DNA of 64,000 nt from Kribbella jiaozuonensis (GCF_005233875.1 NZ_SZPZ01000001.1:1116001-1180000), one strand, 5' to 3'. Positions 16,418-25,260 are shown, counted from the stretch's first letter. Numbers and translations: made by a program. The notes: a model not told the origin generated them from the letters alone.

Positions 16418-17251
16418 ATGAAACTGTTCCGTACGTTCCTGGCCGCCACAGCGGTCGCGACTACCACCCTCCTCGGCACCAGTGCGGCCCAAGCCGCCGC
16501 ACCCGGTACCGACTTCACCGGGATCGCCGCGCTGAGCAACTGCTCCGCATCCCTCGTCCGGTACGCCGAATCCGTCAGCACCGACAAGGCGCTCGTACTC
16601 ACCAACGGGCACTGCTACGAAGGCGGGTTCCTGCAGCCCGGCCAGGTGCTGGTGAACAAGGCGTCGACGCGCTCGATCACGTTGCTCAAGCCGGACTCCA
16701 GCCGGGCCGGTACGGTCCGCGCCGACAAGATCCTGTTCGGCACGATGACCAAGACCGACATGATCGTGTACGAGGTCAACGAGACCTACGCATCGATCAA
16801 GAGCAGGCTGAACGTCACCCCGCTCACGCTGGCCAAGCAGGGCCCGGCAAACGGCGCCGGGATGGCGGTCGTGTCCGGTTACTGGAAGCGGATCTACACC
16901 TGCTCGGTGCAGGCGACGATCCCGCAGTTGCGCGAGGGCGACTGGACCTGGCAGAACTCGATCAAGTACCAGCAGCCCGGTTGCGAGACGATCGGCGGTA
17001 CGTCGGGATCACCCGTCGTGAGCACGACGACCGGCGAGATGATCGGCATCAACAACACCGGTAACGAGGACGGCGAGCGCTGCACGGTGAACAACCCGTG
17101 CGAGGTCGACGCCAACGGCAACGTCACGGTCGAGCAGGGCGCGGCGTACGGCCAGCAGACCTGGTGGCTCTACACCTGCCTGACCGCGACTCGCAGCATC
17201 GATCTGAACAAGTCCGGCTGCGAACTGCCGAAGCCGACCCGCCGCCGCTGA
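16418..17251 (+). CDS. Secreted trypsin-like serine protease
   Basis: A 277-residue exported protein with a signal peptide ending in AQAAA. The triad is visible as His65 in TNGHC, Asp114 in KTDM and Ser196 in GGTSGSP, so this is a chymotrypsin-fold (S1) enzyme with GTSGS in place of GDSGG. Six or more cysteines suggest disulfides. The TGAGGA ribosome site is 11 bases before ATG 16418. Target unknown; likely a nutritional or wall-associated protease. Confidence 0.87.
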   Translation: MKLFRTFLAATAVATTTLLGTSAAQAAAPGTDFTGIAALSNCSASLVRYAESVSTDKALVLTNGHCYEGGFLQPGQVLVNKASTRSITLLKPDSSRAGTVRADKILFGTMTKTDMIVYEVNETYASIKSRLNVTPLTLAKQGPANGAGMAVVSGYWKRIYTCSVQATIPQLREGDWTWQNSIKYQQPGCETIGGTSGSPVVSTTTGEMIGINNTGNEDGERCTVNNPCEVDANGNVTVEQGAAYGQQTWWLYTCLTATRSIDLNKSGCELPKPTRRR

Positions 17252-17301
17252 CCCTTTGTAACGGTTGCCCGCGGGGTGACGCACGCCACTCCGATATCCG
17301 G

Positions 17302-17307
17302 TAACGT
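17302..17307 (+). promoter_or_regulatory. Candidate -10 box
   Basis: TAACGT lies eight bases before ATG 17316; no ribosome site is visible. Confidence 0.4.
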
Positions 17308-17315
17308 CGCCCCGC

Positions 17316-19400
17316 ATGGCAGTCGACTCCTCCACTGACCACGTCACGACCACCAACTGGCCGAGCCCGTTCGGAGTACGGACGCGGCTGGTTGCGGCCA
17401 GTGCGTTGATGCTCTTCACCGAGCTCGCGCTGATCCGGTGGACCGGCTCGAACGTGGTGCACCTGAGCTACTTCTCGAACTTCGTGCTGCTCGGTTCGTT
17501 CCTGGGCATCGGGATCGGCGTACTGCGATCCGGCCGCGCGAAGCGGCTGCCGTACTACTCGCCGATCATGCTCGGCCTGCTGGTGCTGGTGATCGCCTGG
17601 AAACCGGTGACGGTCAACCGGGGTAGCTCGTCGAGCGTCATCTACTTCACCAGCCTGAACACCACCGGTCCGCCGGTCTGGGTGATCCTGCCGATCATCT
17701 TCATCGCCGCCGCGGTGGTGCTGGCCGGTCCGGCCGAGCTGGTCGGTCGCTGCTTCGCCGAGTTGCCGCGGTTGACGGCGTACCGCTTCGACCTGATCGG
17801 CAGCCTGGCCGGGATCGTGACGTTCACCGGGCTGTCGTTCCTGGGCGCGCCGCCGATCTGGTGGGGGCTCATCGTCACGATCATGTTCGGGCTGCTGATG
17901 ATCCCGCGGACGGCGGCGTCCGGTCGCCGGGCCGTGGCGATGGGGTTGAGCGCCGCGATGGTGCTCGCGCCGCTGCTGGTGATGCTCGGGGTGCTGTTCC
18001 ACGAGTCGACCAAGGCGGACAACAGTTGGTCGCCGTACTACAAGGTGCAGACGAAGCAGTACACGTGGGAGGGCGTGCCGCTGCTGACGATCACGGTGAA
18101 CGGCGTACCGCATCAGCAGGCGATCCCCGCGGACGCGCGGTTGCAGTGGGAGCCGCAGTACGGACTGCCGTACGAGCGGGCGAACGTCGGGAAGACGCCG
18201 AAGAACGTACTGATCATCGGTGCCGGCTCCGGGTCGGACGTCGCGATCGCGTTGAAGAAGGGCGCGACGCATGTGGACGCGGTCGAGATCGACCCGCGGA
18301 TCCGCGATCTCGGCAAGGCGCTGCACCCGGATCGTCCGTACCAGGACCCGCGGGTGACGTCGCACATCGACGACGGGCGTGCGTACCTGTCGCGGACGGA
18401 CAAGAAGTACGACCTGATCCTGCTGGCGCTGCCGGACTCGTTGACGCTGGTGAACGGCGCGAGTTCGCTGCGGCTGGAGAGCTACCTGTTCACGAAGCAG
18501 GCGTTCGAGAGCGCTCGCGACCACCTCAATCCGGGTGGGGCGTTCGCGATGTACAACTACTACCGCGAGACCTGGCTGATCGACCGGCTCGCGTCGACGG
18601 CGCAGCAGGCGTTCGGGCACAAGCCGTGTGTGGACAAGATCGGTGACGGTCTGCAGCAGGCGGTTGTGACGGTCGGTCTGACCGAGCAGGACCAGACGTG
18701 TGCGGCCGAGTGGCCCGGCCCGGCCGCGATCACGCCGCCGCCGGCCACGGACAACCGGCCGTTCCTGTATCTGTTCACGGACCGGATCCCTAGCTTGTAT
18801 CTGGTGACGCTGGGACTGATCCTGGTCGCCGGTCTGGTCGGAGTAGGCATCGCGGGCGGCGGGTCGTCGTACCGGCGGATGCGGCCGTACGCGGACCTGT
18901 TCCTGCTGGGCGCGGGCTTCATGTTGCTGGAGACGAAGAGCATCACGGGGTTCGCGTTGCTGTTCGGTACGACGTGGGTCGTGAACGCGATCGTGTTCGC
19001 CGGCGTGCTGGTGGCGGTGTTGGCCGCGGTCGAAGTCACCAGACGGTTCAGGACACCACCGGTCAAGGTGATGTTCGCCGTACTGTTCGGCGGGCTCGCG
19101 TTGTCGTGGGTCTTCCCGGACAGCTGGCTGCTCAGCATGCCGGTCGGGTTACGCGTGATCGTCGCGGTCCTGATCGCGTTCACGCCGATCTTCGCCGCGA
19201 ACGTCATCTTCGCCAAACGCTTCACCGACACCGCAGACGGCACAGCCTCCTTCGGCGCCAACCTCCTGGGCGCGATGCTCGGCGGCTGCCTCGAATACGC
19301 CGCCCTCATCATCGGCTTCCACGGCCTGCTCATCATCGCGGCGCTCCTGTACGCCGGAGCCTTCCTACTGACACCCAAAGCCCGCTCCCTAGCCCGATGA
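17316..19400 (+). CDS. Membrane protein with central spermidine synthase-like domain
   Basis: A 694-residue protein. About seven membrane helices (residues 25-230) precede a soluble spermidine synthase-like Rossmann domain at about 285-470 (VLIIGAGSGSDVAIALKKGATHVDAVEIDPRI, then ILLALPDS), and about six more helices follow. The polyamine synthase GGGDG is replaced by GAGSG, and the catalytic Asp region reads ALPDSLTLVNGA. Such fused proteins are widespread and mostly uncharacterised; polyamine synthesis should not be assumed. It stands alone on its strand. Confidence 0.82.
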   Translation: MAVDSSTDHVTTTNWPSPFGVRTRLVAASALMLFTELALIRWTGSNVVHLSYFSNFVLLGSFLGIGIGVLRSGRAKRLPYYSPIMLGLLVLVIAWKPVTVNRGSSSSVIYFTSLNTTGPPVWVILPIIFIAAAVVLAGPAELVGRCFAELPRLTAYRFDLIGSLAGIVTFTGLSFLGAPPIWWGLIVTIMFGLLMIPRTAASGRRAVAMGLSAAMVLAPLLVMLGVLFHESTKADNSWSPYYKVQTKQYTWEGVPLLTITVNGVPHQQAIPADARLQWEPQYGLPYERANVGKTPKNVLIIGAGSGSDVAIALKKGATHVDAVEIDPRIRDLGKALHPDRPYQDPRVTSHIDDGRAYLSRTDKKYDLILLALPDSLTLVNGASSLRLESYLFTKQAFESARDHLNPGGAFAMYNYYRETWLIDRLASTAQQAFGHKPCVDKIGDGLQQAVVTVGLTEQDQTCAAEWPGPAAITPPPATDNRPFLYLFTDRIPSLYLVTLGLILVAGLVGVGIAGGGSSYRRMRPYADLFLLGAGFMLLETKSITGFALLFGTTWVVNAIVFAGVLVAVLAAVEVTRRFRTPPVKVMFAVLFGGLALSWVFPDSWLLSMPVGLRVIVAVLIAFTPIFAANVIFAKRFTDTADGTASFGANLLGAMLGGCLEYAALIIGFHGLLIIAALLYAGAFLLTPKARSLAR

Positions 19401-19466
19401 GCGAGCTGGTACGGGTTCGGCCCGTCTGCGCGGATCCTGCTGGGGTGTGATGGCAGGATCTGAGGT

Positions 19467-20420
19467 ATGACGTGGCTCGTTACTGGTGGTGCCGGGTATA
19501 TCGGGGCGCATGTGGTGCGTGCGTTCCGCAGCGACGGGATCGATGTGGTTGTGATCGACGACCTGTCGAGCGGGAAGGCGGAGTTCGTACCGGACGGTGT
19601 GCCGTTCGTGCGGGCGAATCTGCTCGACGGTACGGCGGTCCGGGAGGCGCTTGACGGCGTCGACGGCGTCGTACATCTCGCCGGGTTCAAGTACGCCGGG
19701 GTGTCGGTGGAGCGCCCGCTGCACACGTACACGCAGAACGTGACGGCGATGGTGTCGCTGCTCGAAGCGATGGCGGAGAAGTCGGTGCGCAACATCGTCT
19801 TCTCGTCGAGCGCCGGTGTGTACGGGACGCCTCGCGACGAAGAGGTCACCGAGGACACCACGCCGGACCCGCGGTCGCCGTACGGCGAGTCGAAGCTGAT
19901 CGGTGAGTGGCTGCTCCGCGACCAGGCGGCCGCTACCGAGCTGCACCACACCTCGCTGCGCTACTTCAACGTGGTCGGCTCCGGCGATCCGACCGTGTAC
20001 GACGCGAGCCCGTACAACCTGTTCCCGATCGTCTGCAACCTGCTGACGCAGGGGAAGGTGCCGCAGATCTACGGCACCGATCACCCGACCCCGGACGGTA
20101 CGTCGGTCAAGGACTACGTGCACGTCGCCGACCTGGCCCGCGCCCACGTCGCCGCCGCTCGGGCACTCGAGTCCGGCAAGACGCTCGAGCGCGTCTACAA
20201 CCTGGGCAGCGGCACGGGTACGTCGGTCCGCGAGATCATGGACGCCGCCCGTCGCGTGACCGGGATCGACTTCGCCCCGACCGAGGGACCGCGCCGACCG
20301 GGTGACCCGTCCCGCGTCGTCGCGAACGGCGACCTCGCCGCCCGCGACCTTGCCTGGAAGAACACCTACACGGTCGACGAGATGTTCGCGACCGCCTGGG
20401 AGGCCTGGCCGAAGGGCTAG
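19467..20420 (+). CDS. galE: UDP-glucose 4-epimerase-like NAD-dependent sugar epimerase
   Basis: A 317-residue extended SDR. The NAD motif GGAGYIGAH is at the N terminus, the serine at SSSAGVYG and the catalytic pair in SPYGESK are all present, and YNLGSGTGTSVREIM closes the GalE-like C-terminal region. The size is slightly short of E. coli GalE. It likely interconverts UDP-Glc and UDP-Gal or a related pair for wall sugars. The stop shares CTAG with the convergent SDR. Confidence 0.85.
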   Translation: MTWLVTGGAGYIGAHVVRAFRSDGIDVVVIDDLSSGKAEFVPDGVPFVRANLLDGTAVREALDGVDGVVHLAGFKYAGVSVERPLHTYTQNVTAMVSLLEAMAEKSVRNIVFSSSAGVYGTPRDEEVTEDTTPDPRSPYGESKLIGEWLLRDQAAATELHHTSLRYFNVVGSGDPTVYDASPYNLFPIVCNLLTQGKVPQIYGTDHPTPDGTSVKDYVHVADLARAHVAAARALESGKTLERVYNLGSGTGTSVREIMDAARRVTGIDFAPTEGPRRPGDPSRVVANGDLAARDLAWKNTYTVDEMFATAWEAWPKG

Positions 20421-21196
20421 TACTCCTTCTTGAAGGCTCCGCTCGTCGTCAGGTTGAGCACACCCGGCCCGGTGAGTACGCCGCCCTCGACCGGGAGGGT
20501 GTGGCCGGTGATCCAGGACGCGTCGTCGGAGGCGAGGAACGCGACCGCGGCGGCGATGTCCTCCGGCTCGCCGATGCGGCCGAGCGGGTACATCTTCCCG
20601 AACCGCTCGAGCGTGTCCGGCTGGTTGTCCCAGTTCGGCGTCCGGATGGTGCCTGGGGCAACGACATTGAAGCGGACGCCGAGGTTGCCGTACCGCGCTG
20701 CGTAGTTGACCGTCATCGCGACCTGGCCGGCCTTGGCGGCGGAGTACTCGATGTTGCCGAAGGCACTGAGTCCGTTGACCGAGCTGATCGTGACGACGTT
20801 GCCGCGGTTCTTGACCAGCTGCGGGAGCGCCGCCTGGATGCATCGCGACGCGCCGACCAGGGTCAGGTCGAGCTGGGCGTGCCACTCCTCCGGGGTCGTG
20901 TCCTCCGGGACCGTCGACACGATGCAGCCGCCGGCGTTGTTCACGACCACGTCGAGGCGGCCGAACCGCTCGACCGCGGCGGCGACCGCCGCGTCCACGT
21001 CGTCGCGGTTCGTCACGTCGACGCGCAGCGGGAGCGCCTGCTCACCGATCTCGGCCGCGACCTCGCCGACTTTCTCCACCTGGAGATCGGTCACCACCAC
21101 CGACGCGCCCTCGTCGGCCAGCCGCCGCGCGACCGCGGACCCGATGCCCTGCGCCGCCGCCGTGACCAGCGCGACCTTTCCCTCGAATCGCCGCAC
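20417..21196 (-). CDS. Short-chain dehydrogenase/reductase
   Basis: A 259-residue classical SDR: TAAAQGIGSAVA cofactor motif, NNAGG, catalytic Ser in ISSVNG and the YSAAK pair. The C terminus has ITGHTLPVEGG. Acidic Asp after beta2 (VTDLQ) favours NAD(H). GTG 21196 lies one base after the stop of the TIGR03089 gene and has GGAGGGG upstream, so the two form an operon. The substrate is unknown. Confidence 0.9.
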   Translation of the reverse strand: MRRFEGKVALVTAAAQGIGSAVARRLADEGASVVVTDLQVEKVGEVAAEIGEQALPLRVDVTNRDDVDAAVAAAVERFGRLDVVVNNAGGCIVSTVPEDTTPEEWHAQLDLTLVGASRCIQAALPQLVKNRGNVVTISSVNGLSAFGNIEYSAAKAGQVAMTVNYAARYGNLGVRFNVVAPGTIRTPNWDNQPDTLERFGKMYPLGRIGEPEDIAAAVAFLASDDASWITGHTLPVEGGVLTGPGVLNLTTSGAFKKEY

Positions 21197-21197
21197 G

Positions 21198-21878
21198 CTA
21201 CCCCTCCAGAATTCGGTCGACCTTCTCGTCCGCGACCCGGCGCTCCAGCTTGGCGGCGTCCAGGTTGCGGCAGAGCACGATCGAACCACCTCCGGAGATC
21301 ACCCCGACCAGCAGTCCCAGACCGTCCCGGTCCGTGAGCGTCCGCTGGACCAGAATGCGATCGCTGATCGGTTCCGCCGTACCGATCAGGTCCGCGTGCG
21401 TGAGATCGTCGTACGCCGGGGAGTCGGGTGTCGGCGGGTCGAACGGGACGAAGACGTCGGGGTGGTTGTAGACCTCGGCGCCGTAGTCCTGGATACCGTC
21501 CGGGATCGGCTCGCGGAAGCGGCCGCCGAGCGGGAGCAGGGCGGAGGCGACGGTCTCGCGGTCGCCGCGGACGCCGAAGTCGGGGCCGGTGATCGCGAGG
21601 GCGCCGGTCTTGCTGGTCAGGGACGCGCCGACCGACCAGGTGGAGAGCGCCCAGACGACGCCGAGCCAGTGCGGCGGGAGGCCGATCGCGACGGTCTCGC
21701 CGGCCTCCAGGTCGTACTCGTCGACCAGCAGGTTCGCGGTCTTCGCGACCCAGTTCGCGGTGGTGACCGCGCTCAGCTCGATCCGTTCGCCGGTCGAGTC
21801 GTCGTAGTAGGTCAGGAACGGGGCGCCGCCGTCCCGGCGGACCGCGGCCGCGAACAGCTCGGGGAGGACTCGTGACAT
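21198..21878 (-). CDS. TIGR03089 family protein
   Basis: A 226-residue cytoplasmic protein that matches by eye the actinobacterial TIGR03089 family, a shortened relative of the AMP-binding acyl-CoA synthetase N-terminal domain (FLTYYDDSTGERIELSAVTTANWVAKTANLL). It lacks the AMP-binding P-loop and C-terminal lid, so it is not expected to make acyl-adenylates. ATG 21878 has a TAGGGT box seven bases upstream. It is cotranscribed with the SDR. Confidence 0.78.
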   Translation of the reverse strand: MSRVLPELFAAAVRRDGGAPFLTYYDDSTGERIELSAVTTANWVAKTANLLVDEYDLEAGETVAIGLPPHWLGVVWALSTWSVGASLTSKTGALAITGPDFGVRGDRETVASALLPLGGRFREPIPDGIQDYGAEVYNHPDVFVPFDPPTPDSPAYDDLTHADLIGTAEPISDRILVQRTLTDRDGLGLLVGVISGGGSIVLCRNLDAAKLERRVADEKVDRILEG

Positions 21879-21885
21879 ATGGCCC

Positions 21886-21891
21886 ACCCTA
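21886..21891 (-). promoter_or_regulatory. -10 box of TIGR03089 gene
   Basis: TAGGGT on the minus strand lies seven bases before ATG 21878. TACCGT at 21909-21914 may serve tatA on the other strand. Confidence 0.4.
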
Positions 21892-21945
21892 CGGTTCGGT
21901 TCCCGGCGTACCGTGGTGGGGGATTTTGTCGAAAGAAGGCTTGTC

Positions 21946-22275
21946 ATGGTGCCACTGCTCGCGCTGCCCGAAGGCGGCGAATGGATCGTCATCCTGGTCA
22001 TCGTGGTCCTGTTGTTCGGCGCGAAGAAACTGCCCGAACTGACCAAGAACGCCGCCCGCGCAATGAAAGAATTCGAAAAAGTCCGCAACGGCGACGACGA
22101 CGAGACCCCCGCCCAGGTAACAGCACCCCCACAAGCCCAGCCCCAAGCCCCCGCCCAGCCGGTGCAGACGCAGGCGCCCCAGGCCCCAGCGGCGCCGCCC
22201 CAGGCGGCCCCGGCCCAGCCGACCGACGTCCAACCGACCCGCCCCACGGACACCGAGGGCGGCACCGCTCAGTAG
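21946..22275 (+). CDS. tatA: Sec-independent translocase subunit TatA/TatE
   Basis: A 109-residue protein with an N-terminal membrane helix (EWIVILVIVVLLF), the hinge FGAKKLPEL and an amphipathic helix (LTKNAARAMKEFEKV). The rest is a Gln/Pro/Ala-rich acidic tail. TatA forms the pore for folded exported proteins. ATG 21946 follows GAAAGAAGG. It stands alone, so it could be a second tatA copy; tatC is not here. Confidence 0.88.
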   Translation: MVPLLALPEGGEWIVILVIVVLLFGAKKLPELTKNAARAMKEFEKVRNGDDDETPAQVTAPPQAQPQAPAQPVQTQAPQAPAAPPQAAPAQPTDVQPTRPTDTEGGTAQ

Positions 22276-22285
22276 CAGACTTGGG

Positions 22286-23209
22286 TCAGCTTGGTGGGTT
22301 GACTTCGAGGGCGGCTGTGCGGAGGGCGGTGGCTAGTACGCGGGTTGGTTCGGGGGGTCGGCCGGGGAGGCGGGCCAGGATGGTGCGGCGGAGTTCTTGG
22401 GGGCCGCCGCGGACGGTGACTACTCGGACACCGGGTGGTACTGCGGTCGCCATCGACGCGGAGATTGTGGTGAGGCCGGCGCCGGCTGCGACCAGGTGGA
22501 GTTTGGCGAGCCAGTCACGGACCGTGTGGGCGATGACCGGGCGTTCGTCGAGGCCGGGCCAGACGCCCATCCAGAGTTCGGTGGAGGATGCGGGGCCGGC
22601 GATCCAGCGTTGGCCGCGGAGGTCAGCCACGTCGACCGAGTCGTGCGCCGCGAGCGGGTGCCCGGTCGGCACGGCCAGGCGGAGGGTTCGCTCGGCGAGG
22701 GTCTCGAGCTTCAGCGCGGGCGACTCGGCATCCGGCGGACGGAACGGCGGTGCGGACGCGATCAGCGCGAGATCGATCGTCCCGGCCCGCAGTGCCCGAA
22801 CCAGGTTGGGTGTCGACCCTTCTCTGGTCGTCACGGTGATCGCCGGGTGCGTACGCCGTACCGCGCTGATTGCTCTCGGCAACAAGACCGCACCGGCACT
22901 CGGGAACCAGCCGAGCCGTACGGTCCCGCCGTCGATCGGGAGGCCGGCGAGCTCGCGCGCGGTCGCGTCGAGCTGATCGAGCACGACGGCGGCGTTCCGG
23001 AGTACAACCTGACCGGCTGCCGTCAACACAACCCCTTCACGACGCCGCTCCAGCAGTTGGTTGCCAGCAGCCCGCTCGAGCGAGGCGATCTGCCGGGAGA
23101 CCGCGGACTGCGTGTAGCCGAGCGCGGAGGCGGCTGCGGTGAAGGTCCCCCGCTCAGCCACCTCCCGGAACACGCGCAAAGCAACCAGCGAGACGTCGGA
23201 GAAGTCCAT
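22286..23209 (-). CDS. LysR family transcriptional regulator
   Basis: A 307-residue LTTR with winged HTH at about residues 5-62 (LRVFREVAERGTFTAAASALGYTQSAVSRQIASLE) and a LysR substrate domain after a linker helix. ATG 23209 begins at the family position. It is divergent from an SDR-like gene with 70 bases between, the usual LysR-target layout. The inducer is unknown. Confidence 0.9.
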   Translation of the reverse strand: MDFSDVSLVALRVFREVAERGTFTAAASALGYTQSAVSRQIASLERAAGNQLLERRREGVVLTAAGQVVLRNAAVVLDQLDATARELAGLPIDGGTVRLGWFPSAGAVLLPRAISAVRRTHPAITVTTREGSTPNLVRALRAGTIDLALIASAPPFRPPDAESPALKLETLAERTLRLAVPTGHPLAAHDSVDVADLRGQRWIAGPASSTELWMGVWPGLDERPVIAHTVRDWLAKLHLVAAGAGLTTISASMATAVPPGVRVVTVRGGPQELRRTILARLPGRPPEPTRVLATALRTAALEVNPPS

Positions 23210-23267
23210 GACGTCTACGCATACCACCTGTGCTGAAGTTTCGCTGGAGTCATACCACCCACAGACC

Positions 23268-23273
23268 TACGTT
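23268..23273 (+). promoter_or_regulatory. -10 box of leaderless SDR gene
   Basis: TACGTT is exactly six bases before ATG 23280. Confidence 0.5.
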
Positions 23274-23279
23274 GGCCGT

Positions 23280-24323
23280 ATGACACAACCACGCGTAGCA
23301 GTAGTAACCGGAGCCAACCAAGGCATCGGATATGCCCTAGTAGAAGAGCTCGCACGCAGGATGAACCCACAAGACCTGGTCCTCCTGACCGGCAGAAACC
23401 CAGAGCGAGTCGCCGCCGCGGTAGAACAGTTGAACCGCCGCGCCGACGCCTCCGGCGCCGGCGCGGCGGGAGTTGAGACGAGAGCCGACGGCGGTGGTGA
23501 TGTGAGCGCCGCACCTGATCCGGTTTCCACCGCAGGCGGCGCGGGTGACGTAGCTCAACCTGCGTCCGCCCCAGGCGGCGTACTTCAACCTGCGTCCGCC
23601 CCAGGTGGCGTGATCCGCGCACCCCATCAGTCATCCGCCGCAGGCGGGGCTCGGGTTGAGGGGTGGGTTTTGGATGTGACGGATGAGGGGGCTGTTCGGG
23701 GGTTGGCTGAGGAGTTGGGGGAGGTGGATTTGGTGGTGTCTAACGCGGTGGGGCCGTTGGAGCCGGGGAAGGGACCGGCGGAGCAGGTGGATGAGTTTGT
23801 GGATGTGGCGAATTTGGGGGCGCAGTACGTTCTGCGGGCGTTTGGGCCGCGCGTCCGGGCCGGCGGGCGGTTGGTGGTGGTGGCTAGTTCTTTGGGGACG
23901 TTGGGGCAGTTGCCTCAGGAGTTGTGGGGGCGGTTTGACGGCGCTTCGTTGGAGGACGTCGAGAAGGTTGTGGAGGAGTGGCGGGCTGCTGTGCATGACG
24001 GGACGGCGGGGGAGCTCGGGTGGCCGGAGTGGGTGAATGTTCCGTCGAAGGTTGCGCAGGTGGCGGCGGTTCGGGCGGTGGCGGCGGAGCGGCGGGAGAA
24101 GGATCTGCGGGAGGACACCCTGGTCGCGTCCGTCTGCCCGGGGCTGGTGGATACCCGCGCATCCCGCCCGTGGTTCGACGACTTCAGTGAGGCCAAGTCG
24201 CCGCAGGACGCCGTCCAACCGATCGTCGACCTGCTGCTGGCCGAGCACGTCGACCCGGCGCTGTACGGCGAACTGATCCGCGACGGCAAGGTCGTCGAGT
24301 GGAAGCCGTCCACCCCTCGGTAG
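23280..24323 (+). CDS. Atypical short-chain dehydrogenase with repeat insertion
   Basis: A 347-residue SDR of the carbonyl reductase kind. The cofactor motif TGANQGIG and arginine (TGRNPERV) for NADPH are normal. Between residues about 62 and 125 there is an Ala/Gly/Pro-rich insertion with two QPASAPGGV copies, encoded by hairpin repeats. Ser of VVASSLG is present, but the YxxxK site reads NVPSK, so the catalytic Tyr is replaced by Asn. Codon use changes in 23640-24115, with many TTG, GTG, GGG and GAT codons. It may be a degenerate or non-catalytic relative. It probably answers to the divergent LysR. Confidence 0.75.
   Translation: MTQPRVAVVTGANQGIGYALVEELARRMNPQDLVLLTGRNPERVAAAVEQLNRRADASGAGAAGVETRADGGGDVSAAPDPVSTAGGAGDVAQPASAPGGVLQPASAPGGVIRAPHQSSAAGGARVEGWVLDVTDEGAVRGLAEELGEVDLVVSNAVGPLEPGKGPAEQVDEFVDVANLGAQYVLRAFGPRVRAGGRLVVVASSLGTLGQLPQELWGRFDGASLEDVEKVVEEWRAAVHDGTAGELGWPEWVNVPSKVAQVAAVRAVAAERREKDLREDTLVASVCPGLVDTRASRPWFDDFSEAKSPQDAVQPIVDLLLAEHVDPALYGELIRDGKVVEWKPSTPR
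23527..23647. repeat. Four intragenic short hairpins inside the SDR gene
   Basis: CCRCC-NCA-GGYGG occurs at 23527-23539, 23566-23578, 23596-23608 and 23635-23647. The second and third lie in a 30-bp tandem duplication (period 23556 to 23586). Arms pair as CCGCC/GGCGG with a three-base loop; one copy has a mismatch and one a G-T pair. The insert length keeps the reading frame. Confidence 0.75.
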
Positions 24324-24345
24324 ACCCCTCGCCCACGAAGAGTAG

Positions 24346-24363
24346 TTAGGTTAGCCTAACTTC
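24346..24363. promoter_or_regulatory. Iron box (DtxR/IdeR/DmdR type) over a leaderless promoter
   Basis: TTAGGTTAGCCTAAC (24346-24360) matches the first 15 bases of the 19-bp IdeR/DmdR consensus with its dyad; the last four are weaker. The -10 box TAGCCT (24352-24357) lies inside it, six bases before GTG 24364. Iron-loaded repressor would cover the promoter. Confidence 0.82.
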
Positions 24364-25251
24364 GTGAGGGGTACGACGATACGCGGTGAGATCAGGCGCT
24401 TGACGCGATCCGGCGACTCCCGGGTGATCTGCCCGGTGCGGGTGGAGGCGATCGAGCAGCTGACACCACGGTTCAGCCGGGTGATCATGCAGGGCGACGG
24501 ACTCGCGGCGTACCGCACGATCCGGCCGGCGGACGCGTTCAAGCTGGTCATCCCGCCGGACGGCATCGGCAGCGTGCGGATGCCGAAGATCAGCCCGGCC
24601 GGCGCGCCCGTCTGGTCCGAGGACCGCCCGACGCCCCTCACGCGCGGGTTCACGGTCCGCACGTTCGACCCGGACACCCGGCGGCTCGCGTTCGACGTCG
24701 CGCTCCACGGCGACGGTCCGGCGATCAACTGGCTGACGCACACCCGCCCCGGCGAGACCGCCGTACTGCTCGGCATGCGGCGCGAATTCCACGCCGGAGA
24801 CGTCGACCACCACCTGCTGATCGGCGACTCCACCTCCCTGCCGGCGATCGCGAGCATCGTCGAGAGCCTCGACGTACCGTCGACCGTCTATCTGCAGTCC
24901 GAGACGCCGGCCGAGCGGGCGCTGGTGAAGGGCGACGTGCAGTGGATCCACTCACCGCCCGTGATCGGCCCGGACAGCGCGCTGGAGCAGGCGGTCCGGG
25001 CCTTTCGGCGCCCGCCCGGTCGGCTACAGGCCTGGTGCGCGGCCGAGGCGGGCGTGGTTCGGGCGATCCGTCCGTACCTCGTCAACGAGCTCGGGGTGCA
25101 TCGCGACGATCTGCACACGGTCGCCTACTGGATCGCCGGTGAGACCTCGGAGCGCGGGGACGCCGTGCGGATGCAGGCATTCGCGAAGGCCAGTGAGAAA
25201 GGCCTCGACGTCACGGACCCCGCAGTACTGCAATCGCTGGAGTTCTCATAA
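24364..25251 (+). CDS. Siderophore-interacting protein (FAD/NAD(P)H ferric-siderophore reductase)
   Basis: A 295-residue SIP-family flavoreductase. The FAD-binding half includes RVIMQGDGLAAY and PLTRGFTVRTFDPDTRRLAFDVALHGDGPAINWL; the C-terminal NAD-binding half includes the LIGDSTSLPAIASIVESL motif and ends with YWIAGETSE. It would release iron from imported siderophores in the cytoplasm. The iron box directly over its start predicts repression by iron. No siderophore transporter is adjacent. Confidence 0.9.
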   Translation: MRGTTIRGEIRRLTRSGDSRVICPVRVEAIEQLTPRFSRVIMQGDGLAAYRTIRPADAFKLVIPPDGIGSVRMPKISPAGAPVWSEDRPTPLTRGFTVRTFDPDTRRLAFDVALHGDGPAINWLTHTRPGETAVLLGMRREFHAGDVDHHLLIGDSTSLPAIASIVESLDVPSTVYLQSETPAERALVKGDVQWIHSPPVIGPDSALEQAVRAFRRPPGRLQAWCAAEAGVVRAIRPYLVNELGVHRDDLHTVAYWIAGETSERGDAVRMQAFAKASEKGLDVTDPAVLQSLEFS

Positions 25252-25254
25252 GGT
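25249..25254 (+). promoter_or_regulatory. -10 box of leaderless CNNM gene
   Basis: TAAGGT overlaps the SIP stop codon and lies exactly six bases before ATG 25261. Confidence 0.5.
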
Positions 25255-25260
25255 CGTCCC

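Noticed and set aside
21879-22265. Upstream extension of the TIGR03089 frame over tatA
   Set aside because: The extension is antisense to tatA and rich in Gly/Trp without homology; ATG 21878 with a -10 box seven bases before it is better.
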